Shown: piece after piece, positions 1 to 10,115 of the stretch
How positions within the stretch are numbered: position 1 is the stretch's first letter
Layout: each line of letters opens with the position of its first letter
Origin: Petaurus breviceps papuanus
Taxonomy: Eukaryota; Chordata; Mammalia; Diprotodontia; Petauridae
Assembly (NCBI GenBank): GCA_028583685.1
Contig: JAMXIF010001183.1
Coordinates: 12,603,684-12,667,683 of the forward strand
Direction of reading: 5' to 3'
DNA: 64,000 nucleotides
Translations under genes and position numbers: made by a program
Notes under the pieces: model-generated
What the model saw: only the letters and a program-made list of their open reading frames with translations
Databases searched by the model: none
What the model was told of the DNA's origin: nothing

Positions 1-179
1 AGCATGTGACCCTGAAGAAATGGTTTTTGGAAGGGATAGAGTAATTTAAAAACAATTTTTATTATGTAACAACAGAATCTATTTTCACCAAGATTGAATC
101 CTGCTGAGAATTCATCTATGTAGACCTTCCTCCCAAATGTGCTTTTACTTTAGTTCAGAGGAATGATATCCACCAAAGA

Positions 180-965
180 ATAGTCTGAAACATGGGCAAG
201 ACTTAAAAATATATAAGAATCATTCCCCAATAAATAGGGAGTCATAGGATATGAACAGGAACTTCTCAAATTAAAAAATCCAATCTATCAACAAACCATA
301 TGAAAAAAGCTTCTGAGTCAGAGTAAGAGAAATGCAATGAAGACATCTCTGAGGTTCTACTTTATACCTACCATTGGCAAAAATGACAAAAGAGAAAAAT
401 GGTGGTTGCTGAATGGATTGTGGAATGCCTGGCACACTACTTACTTCACCGTTTGTTGGTGGAGATGCGAATTGGTTCTACTGTTCTAGAAAACAACTTG
501 AAATTAAAACCAAAATCTCATTAAACTCTCCATACCCTTTTAACTAGAGATTCTACGATTAGGCATGGATCTCAAGGTGACCAGAAACAGAGTGAAAGGA
601 TGCTAAGTTGAAAAAATATTGACTCTATGGAAATTCTTTTGTATTTCTTTTCTTTTCCTTTTCTTACATTCTTATTCTTCTTTTGTTGCTCTTTTCTTGT
701 AGCACAATGCCAGGCATATAATGGGTACTTGATAAATGCTTACAGCATTGAATTGAATTGTAGTAAACTGAAAACAAAATAGGTTTTGATTAACTAGGGA
801 ATGTTGAACAAACTGTGGTTTGTGGATAAAATGGAATTTTATTGTACTATAAGAAATGACAAATATGACAGATTCAGAAGATTATGGAAAGACTAAACTG
901 ATTCAGAGTGAAGGGAACTGTGATGGACAGAATCTGAAATAATTGAGGAAACAAAGGTTTGAGCT
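180..965 (+). mobile_element. L1 LINE, degraded 3' end (ORF2 tail and 3' UTR)
   Basis: The stretch follows the order of the L1 3' region: a block with 'ggatatgaacaggaacttct', then 'agagaaatgcaatgaagac', then a 'gaatgttgaacaaactgtgg' block and 'ctataagaaatgacaaatat'. It is very diverged, has no long open frame, and is split by an L2-type tail at about 640-770. An old, dead copy. Confidence 0.7.
640..770 (+). mobile_element. L2-type 3' end inserted in L1
   Basis: The block 'agcacaatgccaggcatata' followed by 'gggtacttgataaatgctta' is the typical L2 / L2-tailed SINE 3' end. L1 sequence is found on both sides, so this is a later insertion. Confidence 0.55.
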
Positions 966-971
966 TCTAAG

Positions 972-1094
972 TTAGGGGTGGGGAACCGGGGGCCTCAAGG
1001 CCACACGTGACTTTTTAGGTCCTCAAGTGCAGTCTTTTGACTGAGTCCAAGTTTTACAGAACAAATCCTTTTATTAAGGGAATTTGTTCTGTGA
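972..1094 (+). mobile_element. hAT-like MITE, left half
   Basis: It starts with 'taggggtggggaacc' and runs into 'gtcctcaagtgcagtc', ending in a hairpin around 'acagaacaaatcc' and 'ggaatttgttctgt'. The same terminal block is seen inverted at 10,002-10,037, so this is one half of a palindromic non-autonomous element. The CAGRGGTGGGGAACC end resembles hAT termini; the superfamily is inferred. Confidence 0.55.
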
Positions 1095-2260
1095 AGTCTT
1101 AGAATCTACACATATTGATCTAAACAATGAGTACCAACTGGATAACAAGTCAGGACCAGGACTCCTCAGTTTGGCACTGGACCCCAAATACAGGGGGACA
1201 CAGATTTTTATGTATAAAAAGAAAACAATGAACAGGATATAAACCAGGATATAAGATTAGGTAATCTAACTTCTAATTGAAGGAAAGATTAGAAGTTCTA
1301 TTGGGAGGGAGAGGGTGAACAGGTGTAATTCCCAGAAAACAGAAAAAGAAGTGTTCCAAGAGCCCTCATTCAATCAAAAGAATGAGGAAACAGTAACATA
1401 GGGCCAGTTTTCAGATAAGGGTTTCTTGAAATGTATGATTATGAGAAAACTCCTTGCATCGATCTTCAGATCTGACTAAGTTTCTGGTCAGCCTAACCCT
1501 AGTTAAGAGTTTCTAAGCAACAAGTAGAAGTGGTTCAGCTCCCTAGCCACAAAGAGCTGGATTCAAACAATGCAATGAAGCATTCTTATAATTCCGATAA
1601 CTAAATAAAGTTTTCTCACAAAACAGAAATTAGACCAGACTGATAAGTAAATAGAAAAGAAACTGAGTTAGATCCAGAATTTAGTCATGGGATAGTCAGT
1701 GTGGTTCACTCAATTCCCATAATTCCCTCAGAGCAGAACCAAAGGAATAATTTACATAATAACCATAATAATGTAAAGGGAAAACAACTTTGGAGGACTT
1801 TAGACTTCTGATCAAAACAGTAAATAATCACAACTTCAATGGACTGATGTTAAAATATGCCTCCCACTTCTAGGTAGATAGGTGATGGACTAGAAATACA
1901 AACTGAGACATGGTCCATATGTTGATTTGAATTGCTTGACTACACACACACACACACTACACAAACAGGAGCTTTTATTCAGAGCAGGAAAGGGAAAAAA
2001 TGGGTTGGTTAGTGTGTAATAGACACAGGGGAAGAAAAGAGCATCAATAAAACATATTTTAAATGCAAAGAAGAAAAAAGTGCTGAGGAGGACAAAAGTA
2101 GAAAAATTTTCTTTCTGCCTTATTGGATTGAACATACCTGTATTTCTTTTTTAAAATCACATAACATTGCACTTTTCTTCTATAATCCTCTTTGTTGTTC
2201 TTTGCATCTTGAAATGTTTGTATGTGTTGATGATTATTAAATTCACAATAAAAATGGGTG
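1095..2260. other. Unassigned AT-rich DNA, no gene seen
   Basis: I recognise no gene or repeat family here. It holds a short CA repeat at 1,942-1,958 and a small palindrome near 1,268-1,297. Short open frames on the minus strand are low-complexity and lack any recognisable domain. Confidence 0.5.
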
Positions 2261-2264
2261 ACTT

Positions 2265-2345
2265 AGATAGCAATACAAACACTTAGATATCCCTATACAC
2301 ATGACCTTATACTTAGTAAGCTCTTAATAAATATTTCTTGAATTG
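2265..2345 (+). mobile_element. L2 / CORE-SINE 3' tail fragment
   Basis: It ends in 'tagtaagctcttaataaata' followed by TTCTTGAATTGAA, the usual L2-type terminus. Only the tail is recognisable. Confidence 0.45.
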
Positions 2346-2797
2346 AACTCATCTATAATTTTTACATTAAAGACACAAGTAAGTAGAAGAGAAGGGCCAA
2401 TAATTTTGTGAGTGATTGTTACAGTTCTGTTGATGTCAACCCCTGTAATTTAGGGTGCATAATGTCAGCAGGGTCTTCTAATGCTTTTATTGACTTCATG
2501 TCTCATTTGAAAGAAATGATCCAGATCTTTCCTTTTATTCTTTCAGAAAAAAAACTCACTTCCATCTCCTCTCCCACTTCTTCTACCTCACCCTCAAATA
2601 AGTTCATTAATTTAGACTCCTTCACTGGGAAGATTGAGGCCATCTAACATTAGCTCTTTGGGCCTCACTTCTCCATTCTTCAGACTTTCTCAATATTTTT
2701 CTTTGTTCTCATGCCCTTTGATGACAAAAGAAGGGATATTCCTACTCCACAGAAAGCCTAATCTCTTTACCTGTACCTTTCATATAATTTCCTCAAA

Positions 2798-2996
2798 GGA
2801 ATATGCAGTTAAAAGAACTCTGAATTTGGAATTAGGACCTGAGTCTGAATCTTGCCTCTGCCACTTACTAGCTATGCCCCCCTGGGCAAGTAATTTGATT
2901 TCTCTGTGCCTCAGTTTCCTCATCAGTGAAATGAGGAAGTTGAACTTGATGACCTCCAAAGTCCCTCCCATCTCTAAACCTATAATCCTATGTCTT
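2798..2996 (+). mobile_element. CORE-SINE (MIR/THER1 type)
   Basis: The CORE block is visible ('cttactagctatg', 'gggcaagtaatttgatttct', 'cctcagtttcctcatcagtg') and the tail has 'gatgacctccaaagtccctc'. Inserted in the L2. Confidence 0.75.
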
Positions 2997-3929
2997 TTTC
3001 CAGGATCTTGCTTAAGTAAAAATATCCCCTCTCTCTCATGAATTTTCAATCTCTCCTTCTTTACCAGCTCCCTCCTTTCTACTTACCAGCATGCTCAATT
3101 CTCTCAATCCTGAAAGTGAAAGCCTCGCCTTAGCTCTTCTATCACCATCCAGTTCCCTTCCTATGGTTCTCTTCCTCTTTATTATTAAACTTTAAAAAAA
3201 TTGTCCCTGATTTATATCTCTGTTTTTTTTTTCATTGCTGACTCTCTTCAACCCTTTGTGATCTGTCTTCTGATACAGTTGGAACTGCCAAAGGTTTTCT
3301 ATTGACTCTTTTTCTCTTCTATATTATTTTGTTTAATGATCCCATCAGTTTCCATGGATTAAATTGTCCTCTCCATGTTTATAATTCTCAGATTTATTTT
3401 TCTTGCCTTCAACTTTCTCCTAACCTCTAGACTCATGTCTCCAACTTCTTATTGAACATCTCAAACTGGATGTTCTGTAGAAATCTTAAACTCATCAAGT
3501 CCAAAAGTCAACTCAGTATCTTTCCCCAAAACCCTACTGTCCTCTTAACTTCCCTAGGAAGGGCACCATCATTGTCTTAGTATGCAACCCAGGTGTCCTC
3601 CTTGACTCCTAACTCTCTCATCCCCTAGATCCAATCTGCTGCCAAGTCCTGTTGATTTTACATTTGAAATTTACCCCGACACAACAACTACCAGGATGCA
3701 GGCCCTCATCCTGTCACACCCAGACTACTACAACAGCCTACTGGTTTGTCTCCCTGACTTAAGTCTCTCCTCACTCCAATCAATCTTCCTTTCACTTGTC
3801 AAATTGATCTTCCTAAAGCTCAGGTCTGACCAGGCCCTCCTCTGCCCCCTGCCCCAATCAATAAGCTTCATAATATCCTCTATTTGGCATTCATAACCTT
3901 GCCCTATCCTGCCTTTCCAGTCATCTTAT

Positions 3930-4065
3930 GCTGTATTATTCACTTCAGCTCTGGCACTAACTAACTACCTATGTGACCTTTGGTAAGTCACTTCACTTCT
4001 ACTTGCTTTGGTTTATTCATCTGTAAATCATCATCCTCATCCTCAGGAAGTAAAGACAAAGTGAT
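3930..4065 (+). mobile_element. MIR-type SINE fragment
   Basis: CORE remnants 'ctacctatgtgacctttgg' and 'aagtcacttcacttct' occur within the L2 body. Diverged and partial. Confidence 0.5.
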
Positions 4066-4419
4066 TCAGTGACACTGGTGTCCTTGCTGCTCCTCATATA
4101 AGATACTCCATCTTTAGGTATTTTTATGGGCTATTCCCATGCCTGGAATTCTCTCCCTCCTCTCGAGGCCTTCTCAATTCCCAGCTAAAACCCCACCTTC
4201 TATGAGAAGACTTTTCCATTTCTCCCTTAAGGGTAGTGCCTTCCCTCTGATTCTCTGGCTGTTCCCATGCCTTGAATACTCTGCCTCCTCATCTCCACCT
4301 ACAGGCATCCCTGGCTTCCTTTAAATCCTAACTAAAATCCTTTCTACAAAAGGAAACCTTTCTCAATCCCTCTTAATTCTAGCGTCTTCTCACCTTCATT
4401 TTCCCCCCTATTTATCTTC

Positions 4420-4603
4420 TTGTTGCTGTTGTTTGTCCATTCTTCATACAAGACCATGGTGATTTCAGGAAGGTGATGCCATGATTTGCAAGTGAATTGG
4501 GTTTAAGTGAGGCAGGGCTGTGCATCAGCAGCCTCACTTTCTCCTCTGGAACCATCTGGGCTCAATGACCAGAGACAAATCATGATGACTAGAAATGGCC
4601 TTG
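4420..4603. mobile_element. Unnamed interspersed repeat in L2 3' UTR
   Basis: The block from 'gttgctgttgtttgtccatt' through 'accatggtgatttcagg', 'ttgcaagtgaattgggttta' and 'ggctcaatgaccagagac' splits the L2 3' UTR, whose sequence continues on both sides. From memory this block recurs in marsupial genomes; I cannot assign its class or orientation. Confidence 0.45.
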
Positions 4604-4754
4604 CTATTTAATCCTACATATAGCTCCTGTGTACGTATCTGTTTGCTTATTATCTCCCTTGTTAAGTATGCCTCTTTTTGAATTCCCAATGCTTAGCACA
4701 ATGCCTGACACATAGTAGATGAGCACTTCACAGATAATCGATTACCTACAATTT

Positions 4755-4905
4755 ATCCTGCATTTAGTTGCTCCATGTTGGCTTCCTCGTGTGACTGTGA
4801 ACTCCTTCATAGCAAAGACTAATTTTTTGTTTGTTTTATTTTTTACCTTTCTATGTATCCCTCGTGCCCAGTACACGGTAGATAGTTAATAAGGGCTTGT
4901 TTGCT
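4755..4905 (+). mobile_element. L2 3' end fragment
   Basis: 'ctgtgaactccttcatagca' and 'gcccagtacacggtagatag' correspond to the L2 3' UTR end. It follows a first L2 end at about 4,725, so two L2 tails lie in tandem. Confidence 0.55.
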
Positions 4906-4929
4906 GACCACCATCCTACAAAATCTTTC

Positions 4930-5100
4930 AGGGCAGATGGATAGTGCAGTGAATAAAGCACCAGCCCTGGAGTCAGGAGGATCTGAGTTCAAATTCAGCC
5001 CCAGATACTTAACACTCACTAGTTTTGTGACCTTGGGCAAATCACTTAACCCCAATTGCCCTTCCTTCCCCTCTCCAAAAAGCAAAATAAATAAATAAAT
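4930..5100 (+). mobile_element. SINE-B, near full length
   Basis: tRNA-like head 'gatagtgcagtgaataaagc' and box B-like 'gagttcaaattcagcc', then 'tgaccttgggcaaatcactt' and the 3' end 'aaccccaattgccc' with an AAAT-rich tail. Imperfect flanking repeats near 'aatctttc' support retroposition. Confidence 0.85.
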
Positions 5101-5104
5101 AATC

Positions 5105-5346
5105 TTCTTTCTCAGAGATTGTCGATGAACTCAGCACCAATTTTTAAGAATCCTTGATTCCCTTTGTTCTTTCCATACCTTTTGACACTAGTTGACCGAC
5201 TCTCCATGCTAGATATTTGCTGCTATCTTGACCTCAGATACTTTCCTGCTTTTCTCTTCCTCCTATTCCCTACTCTTATCTACTATGATACCCCTTAATT
5301 TAGGTGTTCCACAGGAATCTTTCCTTGGATTTCTTTTCTTTGTAGT
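5105..5346 (+). mobile_element. L2 reverse-transcriptase fragment
   Basis: 'cttttgacactagttgaccg' and 'ggtgttccacaggaatcttt' match the catalytic-region part of L2 ORF2 at the DNA level. No open frame remains. Confidence 0.6.
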
Positions 5347-6015
5347 GCCTGGGGGCATTCACAACTACCAGGATGGCTCCCCAAGAGAAGGCCACCCCAT
5401 ATTTAAAATACCCTGTGAGCTCTCATCCCCTCCAAACTATAGCTCATAAGCCCAAACAGATGAAGCAGGGCATAGGAATGGGTAGATGGTACAGAGCAGA
5501 GCATTAAAGCCAGTTACTGGGCACAGAGTGGAGACACAGTGCGTAGCTGAGCAAGGTTCCAAAAAATAAATTTGCTTCTGCAGACAAGAGATTGTGCAGC
5601 CTCATGCTCTTGTCAGGGCAGTCACACTGATCTTATTAGTGTCAGTGAAGTATGTGATGCCTGGGGATGTGCCAGGATGCTTGAAATGGACTTAGCAAAT
5701 GAAGCAAGCCTCTCCTTCCTTCATTACTCCTGCAAACCATTCACCATTTACCAGACGCCTTGCTGAAAACAGATGAGTTGATCTCCCCTTTGCTAATGGA
5801 TGCAAACACAAAGTAGTTCTCCAACTTGTTGTTCTGGTATTACAGTCTCTCATAATTCATTTTCAGCAGGAGCCAAAACCTGGATGAAGTTTTCTCTCTA
5901 GTTTCTGCAGGAGCTGGCTCAGAACTGACATTGGATAAATACTCATTGGGTGGATGATTGCTTGGCTTTCCTGACTCAGCAAGGCAATGCTGTAGTGGGA
6001 AGGAGTCTAGATGGG
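5347..6015. other. Unassigned DNA, no gene seen
   Basis: No repeat family or exon signal that I can recognise. Short open frames here do not resemble known proteins. It could be single-copy DNA. Confidence 0.45.
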
Positions 6016-6024
6016 ATGTCAAAA

Positions 6025-6160
6025 GATCTGTTTCCTTTTTCTAACTTGCATGGAATCTGTGTGGGGATTTCAGCTTTACCACCTACTACCTAAGTGATCT
6101 TAGGCAAATCATTCACTTCTCTGGGACTCAGTTTACTCCTCTGCAAAAAAGAAAAATCAC
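6025..6160 (+). mobile_element. MIR-type CORE-SINE fragment
   Basis: 'accacctactacctaagtg', 'cttaggcaaatcattcactt' and 'gggactcagtttactcct' give the CORE block in order. Confidence 0.65.
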
Positions 6161-6349
6161 TGAGGTAGACAAAAATCTATTATAGGTCTGATTCCTAGGA
6201 TCTGTTGTGGTATCTGAAAAAAAAAATCCTCCAAGGCATAATCTCTAGTCAACTGATTTATTTACTGGAGAGGCAATGAGGATACACACAGAGAGTTATC
6301 TCTGAGTACAAACTTAGCTTGATTTCCTTAAAAAGCTTCTGTAGACCAT

Positions 6350-6460
6350 TGGGCAGCTGGTGCTGCAGTAGTTAGAGACATTTGGTAGCTGTATGACCCT
6401 GGGCAAGTCACTTAACCTCAATTTCCTCAGCTGTAAAATGGGGATAAAAGTAACCCCTAT
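6350..6460 (+). mobile_element. SINE-A, internally deleted
   Basis: Head 'gggcagctggtgctgcagta' is joined to the CORE block 'tagctgtatgaccctgggca' and 'ctcagctgtaaaatggggat'. The segment between head and CORE is missing. Confidence 0.65.
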
Positions 6461-6463
6461 ATA

Positions 6464-6532
6464 CAGAGACAGACAGACAGAGAGACAGAGAGAGACAGAG
6501 AGACAGACAGAGAGAAAGAGAGAGAGAGAGAA
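6464..6532. repeat. (GACA)n/(GA)n microsatellite
   Basis: Alternating 'agacagacag' and 'agagagag' units follow the SINE-A tail directly. Confidence 0.9.
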
Positions 6533-6579
6533 ACATGTATATATATATGTTCATTCCATTTTTCTCCCCCACCCCATTA

Positions 6580-6826
6580 TTGTTGTGTCATTTCAGCTGT
6601 GTCTGACTCTCTGTGACCCTATTTGGGGTTTTCTTGGCAAAGATACTGGAGTGGTTTTACCATTTCCTTCTCCATCTCAGTTTACAGATGAGGAAACTAA
6701 GGATTCAGTGACTTGCCCTGGGTCATACAGCTGGTAAGTGTCTGCAGATGGATTTGAACTCATAAAGATGACTCTTCCAGCGCCAAATCCTAGTACTCTA
6801 CCCACTTTACCACCTAGCTGCCCCTC
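6580..6826 (-). mobile_element. SINE-A, full length
   Basis: In reverse: tail block 'ggggttttcttggcaaagat', 'tggttttaccatttccttct', CORE 'acagatgaggaaactaagg', and the tRNA-like head ending 'ttaccacctagctgcccc'. Confidence 0.85.
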
Positions 6827-7257
6827 CCCCTTTGTTTTATACTAAAAATCAAAGGAAATCCTTGCTCTATTCTGATTAGCTACACTGACAAGATACAAAA
6901 ATACACGAGTCCAGAAAAACAAACTCTCAGTTAAGAAACATCTGCTTTAACAAGATATAAGTGATATATAGTATACTCAATTAGAACAGGCTATCAATGA
7001 TATATAGCAGTCAATTAGCTACAGAAAGAAACATCTGTTCCAAAGGATACAGGGTATAGAGAGTTTTTCACAGAGCAACATTATTGTACATTTTGCTTAC
7101 TCAGAAAACTACATGATGGCATTACCTAAGCAACAAAGTTACTAAATTTTAGGTAAACTCCGTTTTAGATCCTATGATCAAATACTACTAGCCAAGGTCA
7201 CCATCTACCTCTCCAAAATCCGACTTGCCTGTGGTTCCAGAAAGTAGGGGTCAATAT

Positions 7258-7390
7258 TAATTCAATCAATCAACAAAGATTTTTTTAAGCACTAACTAGC
7301 CAGGCACAGTGCCAAGCTATGGGGCTACAAAGAGAAAAGTGAACCAGCTCTTGCCCTCAAGAAACTTATCACTCAGGACTTGTTAGGTGG
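7258..7390 (-). mobile_element. L2 3' end
   Basis: 'caatcaatcaacaaagattt' then 'ccaggcacagtgccaagct' and 'ttgccctcaagaaacttatc' is the reverse complement of the L2 terminal region. Confidence 0.65.
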
Positions 7391-8005
7391 GATCAAAGCA
7401 AAGAAGAGGAGTAACATATGCTGTAGGTGCCTGACCTCTCTGAGGCTCTGTGGACATAAATCTGAAAATGGGGAGCCAGTTCTCAGTCCCTGAAGAGCAA
7501 CCAAGGAAGCAACCTCCCTGCTTTCTCCACTGTCTCCAGCCAACCTCCAGTTTTCCTAATCTCCTACATCCTCTGTGGCCTAAGGAAACTCAGCACTGCC
7601 AAATCAAGAAACAAAACAGCCCAAAATTCAGCAAAAGAAACTGTTATCTGTACTTATGCCTGGTTAGTTAAGCAAATCCAGATTGTTTCAGTCTCCCATG
7701 GTTAAAGCACAAACAAACAAACAAATAAAAACCCAGATTCTCCTCTCCCTCCTAACCCCCAACAACAACAAAAAAACAACAACACCATTTATTGTTATGA
7801 ACTGCCTTGTTTGTACCTCAGAATTGCCTAGAGACCTAGTCTCTGGCTCCATTCCTTGTACAGTATTACACAAGGACTTAGGTGGAAAGGAAGAAACCAT
7901 TTCTCACTCATCCTGTCAAAATTGGATCTTAACAACTAAAAATCCTGCAAGCCACATCAGTTTTGTGTCTAAAGGCTGAACAGTGAAAGGACACCTTCAG
8001 GAACC
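7391..8005. other. Unassigned DNA, no gene seen
   Basis: Contains A-rich stretches with CAAA repeats near 7,710-7,790. No recognisable exon or repeat family. Confidence 0.4.
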
Positions 8006-8009
8006 AAAC

Positions 8010-8065
8010 CTATCATAGAATCACAGACTCTGAGCTGGAAAAGACCTCATTGACTCATCAAACAA
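8010..8065 (-). mobile_element. L3/CR1-type 3' end fragment
   Basis: 'tcatagaatcacagactctg' with 'agctggaaaagacctcattg' is the reverse of the ATTCTRTGA-ended CR1/L3 terminus. THER1 SINEs carry a similar tail, so the source could be either. Confidence 0.45.
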
Positions 8066-8207
8066 AAAAAGAAGATAAAAGAACTGTTTCCCTGGGCAGA
8101 CAATAACGCAGTAGGGTTCTTCCCCCTCCAGAAAGAGCTTAGTATCCTGTCATCTTCCTTTAAAGTTCCCAAAGCACTTTATTACAGGAAATGTTATTTC
8201 CTTTCTA

Positions 8208-8365
8208 GGATTCTAGATTTAGAGCTGGGACCTTAGAAGAAATCAAACCCAGCCCCCACATTGTAACAAATGAGGAAATTGAGACAGAGAGATTAAGTCA
8301 TTTGCCCAGAGCCAGATAGCTGGTCAGACAATTTGAAATCTGCTATACCTGAGTGTTCTCCATAC
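8208..8365 (-). mobile_element. THER1/MIR-type CORE-SINE
   Basis: 'gatttagagctgggacctta' followed by 'caaatgaggaaattgagac' and 'aagtcatttgcccagagcc' is the reversed CORE-SINE order. Confidence 0.65.
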
Positions 8366-8369
8366 CTCG

Positions 8370-8480
8370 TGAATTCTCACAACAGCCTACTGAGCTAAGT
8401 ACTACAGGTATTCTTTCCATTTCTACAGTTGAGGAAACATGCTCAGAAAAGTTATACGATTGACTCACAGTCCTGCAGTT
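8370..8480 (-). mobile_element. MIR-type CORE-SINE fragment
   Basis: 'tctcacaacagcctactgag', 'ttctacagttgaggaaacat' and 'agttatacgattgactcac' give a reversed MIR CORE. Confidence 0.5.
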
Positions 8481-8484
8481 CTCA

Positions 8485-8555
8485 TTAAGTCAACATTATT
8501 AAGCACCCATTATATTCCGGGCTCTGTGGTAGATTCTGATAAAGACAAAAGTCTA
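8485..8555 (-). mobile_element. L2 terminal fragment
   Basis: 'attattaagcacccattata' with 'gggctctgtggtagattctg' is the reversed L2 tail. Confidence 0.45.
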
Positions 8556-8557
8556 AT

Positions 8558-8808
8558 ATTAATAACTCTCATTTACATACACTTTAAGGTTCTCAAAGCA
8601 CTTTACAAATACCCTCTCATTTGATCCTCACATCCAAGCTGAGATATGGGTACTGTTATTATCCCCACTTTACAGATGATGAAACTGAGGCTTTTTGTGA
8701 TGTGCCCAGGCTTACACAGCTTGCAAATGTGACTGAGGCTGGATTTTGAACTCAAGTCTTTCTTACTGCACAGTCAGCTCTCAATCGACTGCAACACTTC
8801 GCTGCCTG
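8558..8808 (-). mobile_element. CORE-SINE, near full length
   Basis: Reversed order of tail 'ctttaaggttctcaaagcac', 'tatccccactttacagatga', CORE and head ending 'aacacttcgctgcc'. All parts of the element are present. Confidence 0.75.
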
Positions 8809-8904
8809 GGCCTCAATCATCCCCTACCTTCCAGAAGTTTATTATATTCTATCAGGCAAAAAAAAATGTGGACATATATAAACCTATACAGAATAACTGC
8901 ATTG

Positions 8905-9255
8905 ATAACAATCAAACAGCAAGCATTCACTAAGTACTATGTTCCAGGTGTGATACTAGGAACTGAAGAGAGAGGAAAGAACTAGATTGTCCCTGACTTC
9001 AATAAATTTCCTTTCTAGGGGGAAAGAAGAGACAAGATGTAGCTATATAAGCATGTATAAAATGTCCACAAGGCAATTTAAGGAGCTGAACATTAGCATC
9101 TGGGAGGATCAGGAAAGGTTTCATGTAGAACTCAGTCTTGAAGGAGATGAAGTTTTCTAAGATGAGGAGATGAAAAGGAAGGGCATTGGAGATATGAGGG
9201 ACAGTTAGTTAGTACAAAGGTGCAGAAACAAATGAAGTTTCACATATAAGGAACA
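8905..9255 (-). mobile_element. L2 3' part
   Basis: 'caagcattcactaagtacta', 'agattgtccctgacttcaat', 'ggtttcatgtagaactcagt' and 'gcattggagatatgagggac' follow the reversed L2 3' region. Confidence 0.6.
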
Positions 9256-9261
9256 ATAAAC

Positions 9262-9340
9262 TGATTCTACTGTCAAAGGTAAGATTTGAACCCACTTCCA
9301 TTCTTGTCCAAAGGACAGCATTCTATCCACTTGCCTGTCT
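9262..9340 (-). mobile_element. MIR-type head fragment
   Basis: 'gatttgaacccacttccatt' and 'agcattctatccacttgcc' are the reversed tRNA-derived part of a CORE-SINE. Confidence 0.45.
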
Positions 9341-9770
9341 CAGTATTCCTCCACTAGTCCACCTAAATCATAGAGGGAAACCCTACCATGGTCTGCCCTA
9401 GAGTTGATGACATTTAGACCAAAGTAGTAATGGCCTTAGTCAAGAACTTGAAGGACCAGGCTACCACCATTACCTATGCCAGCCTACTATTTGTCTTAGA
9501 TTGCATTCTGTGGTTCAGAATTGTGCCTTGTACATAATAAGCCCTTATTATGCTTATCCATTTGACTTGACTCTTTGAAATAAAATAGAATCTACCCAAA
9601 TACTTCCATGAGGAAGGATTGGAAAGCTGGACAGCAAAGCAAAACACCACCCCCCAAACCTTCCTATATAGAGGGCTCAAAATCTCAGATATCTAAAATA
9701 TTTGCCACTAGCTGCTGTTGCTTGAGTTCCACTCCACCAACATCATTATGCCCCTCCCCTCCCTTTTCAA

Positions 9771-10115
9771 GGGCCAGCTAGGTGGCACAGTGAATAGAGT
9801 GCCAGACCTAGAGTCAGGAAGACCTGAGTTCAAATCTGTCCTCAGACACTTACTGGCTGTGTGACCCTGGGCAAGTCACCCAACCTTTCTCATTCCCAGT
9901 TTCTTCCTCCGTAAAATAAGGACCTCCCTCACAGGGTTTCTTTTGAGGTTCAATGGGGTGAGAAACCTTCAGCCTCGAGGTCACGTGCAGAGTACTTGAG
10001 GACCTAGAGGGCCACACTGGTTCCCCACCTCTGACAAACCTATATAAAACTGCTTTTAAAACATTAAAGAGTTATATGCATTAACCACTATTATTACTGT
10101 GGATAATCCATGAAA
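9771..10115 (+). mobile_element. CORE-SINE split by a hAT-like MITE
   Basis: Head 'cagctaggtggcacagtgaa', box B-like 'gagttcaaatctgtcc' and CORE 'gtgtgaccctgggcaagtc' run to about 9,955; a tail ending near 'ctattattactg' continues after 10,037. The MITE between the two parts is listed separately. Confidence 0.7.
9955..10037. mobile_element. hAT-like MITE, internally deleted
   Basis: Left end 'ggggtgagaaaccttcagcc' and right end 'ggttccccacctctg' form imperfect terminal inverted repeats of the family also seen at 972-1,094. The central hairpin part is missing. Confidence 0.6.

Larger units (their letters stand above)
2520..4725 (+). mobile_element. L2 LINE, reverse-transcriptase region to 3' end
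   Basis: Landmarks of the L2 ORF2 C-terminal part occur in order: 'gattgaggccatctaac', 'tcaatctctccttctttacc', 'ctcaaactggatgttctg', 'ccaatctgctgccaagtcc', 'ctactacaacagcctactgg', then the 3' UTR block ending 'cccaatgcttagcacaatgc' and 'catagtagatgagcac'. Reading frames are fully broken. It is interrupted by a CORE-SINE, a MIR fragment and an unnamed repeat (listed separately). The 3' UTR stretch around 4,133-4,262 appears again at 4,262-4,400, a local tandem duplication. Very old, shared by all therians as a family. Confidence 0.75.
6203..7250 (-). mobile_element. Possible degraded LTR (endogenous retrovirus fossil)
   Basis: The segment opens with TGTTGTGGTATC on the plus strand and has a TTTATT (reverse AATAAA) near 6,255, a layout like a minus-strand LTR 3' end. 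Two SINE-A copies and a GACA repeat lie inside it. The far border and a TSD were not found, so this is a weak call. Confidence 0.25.

Noticed and set aside
2634-3041. 135-codon plus-strand open frame
   Set aside because: It crosses the border between an L2 and a CORE-SINE, so it is a chance frame in old repeats.
9771-9840. tRNA-like box A and box B sequences (here and in every SINE head)
   Set aside because: The heads do not fold as complete tRNAs and continue into SINE bodies, so they are SINE promoters and not tRNA genes.
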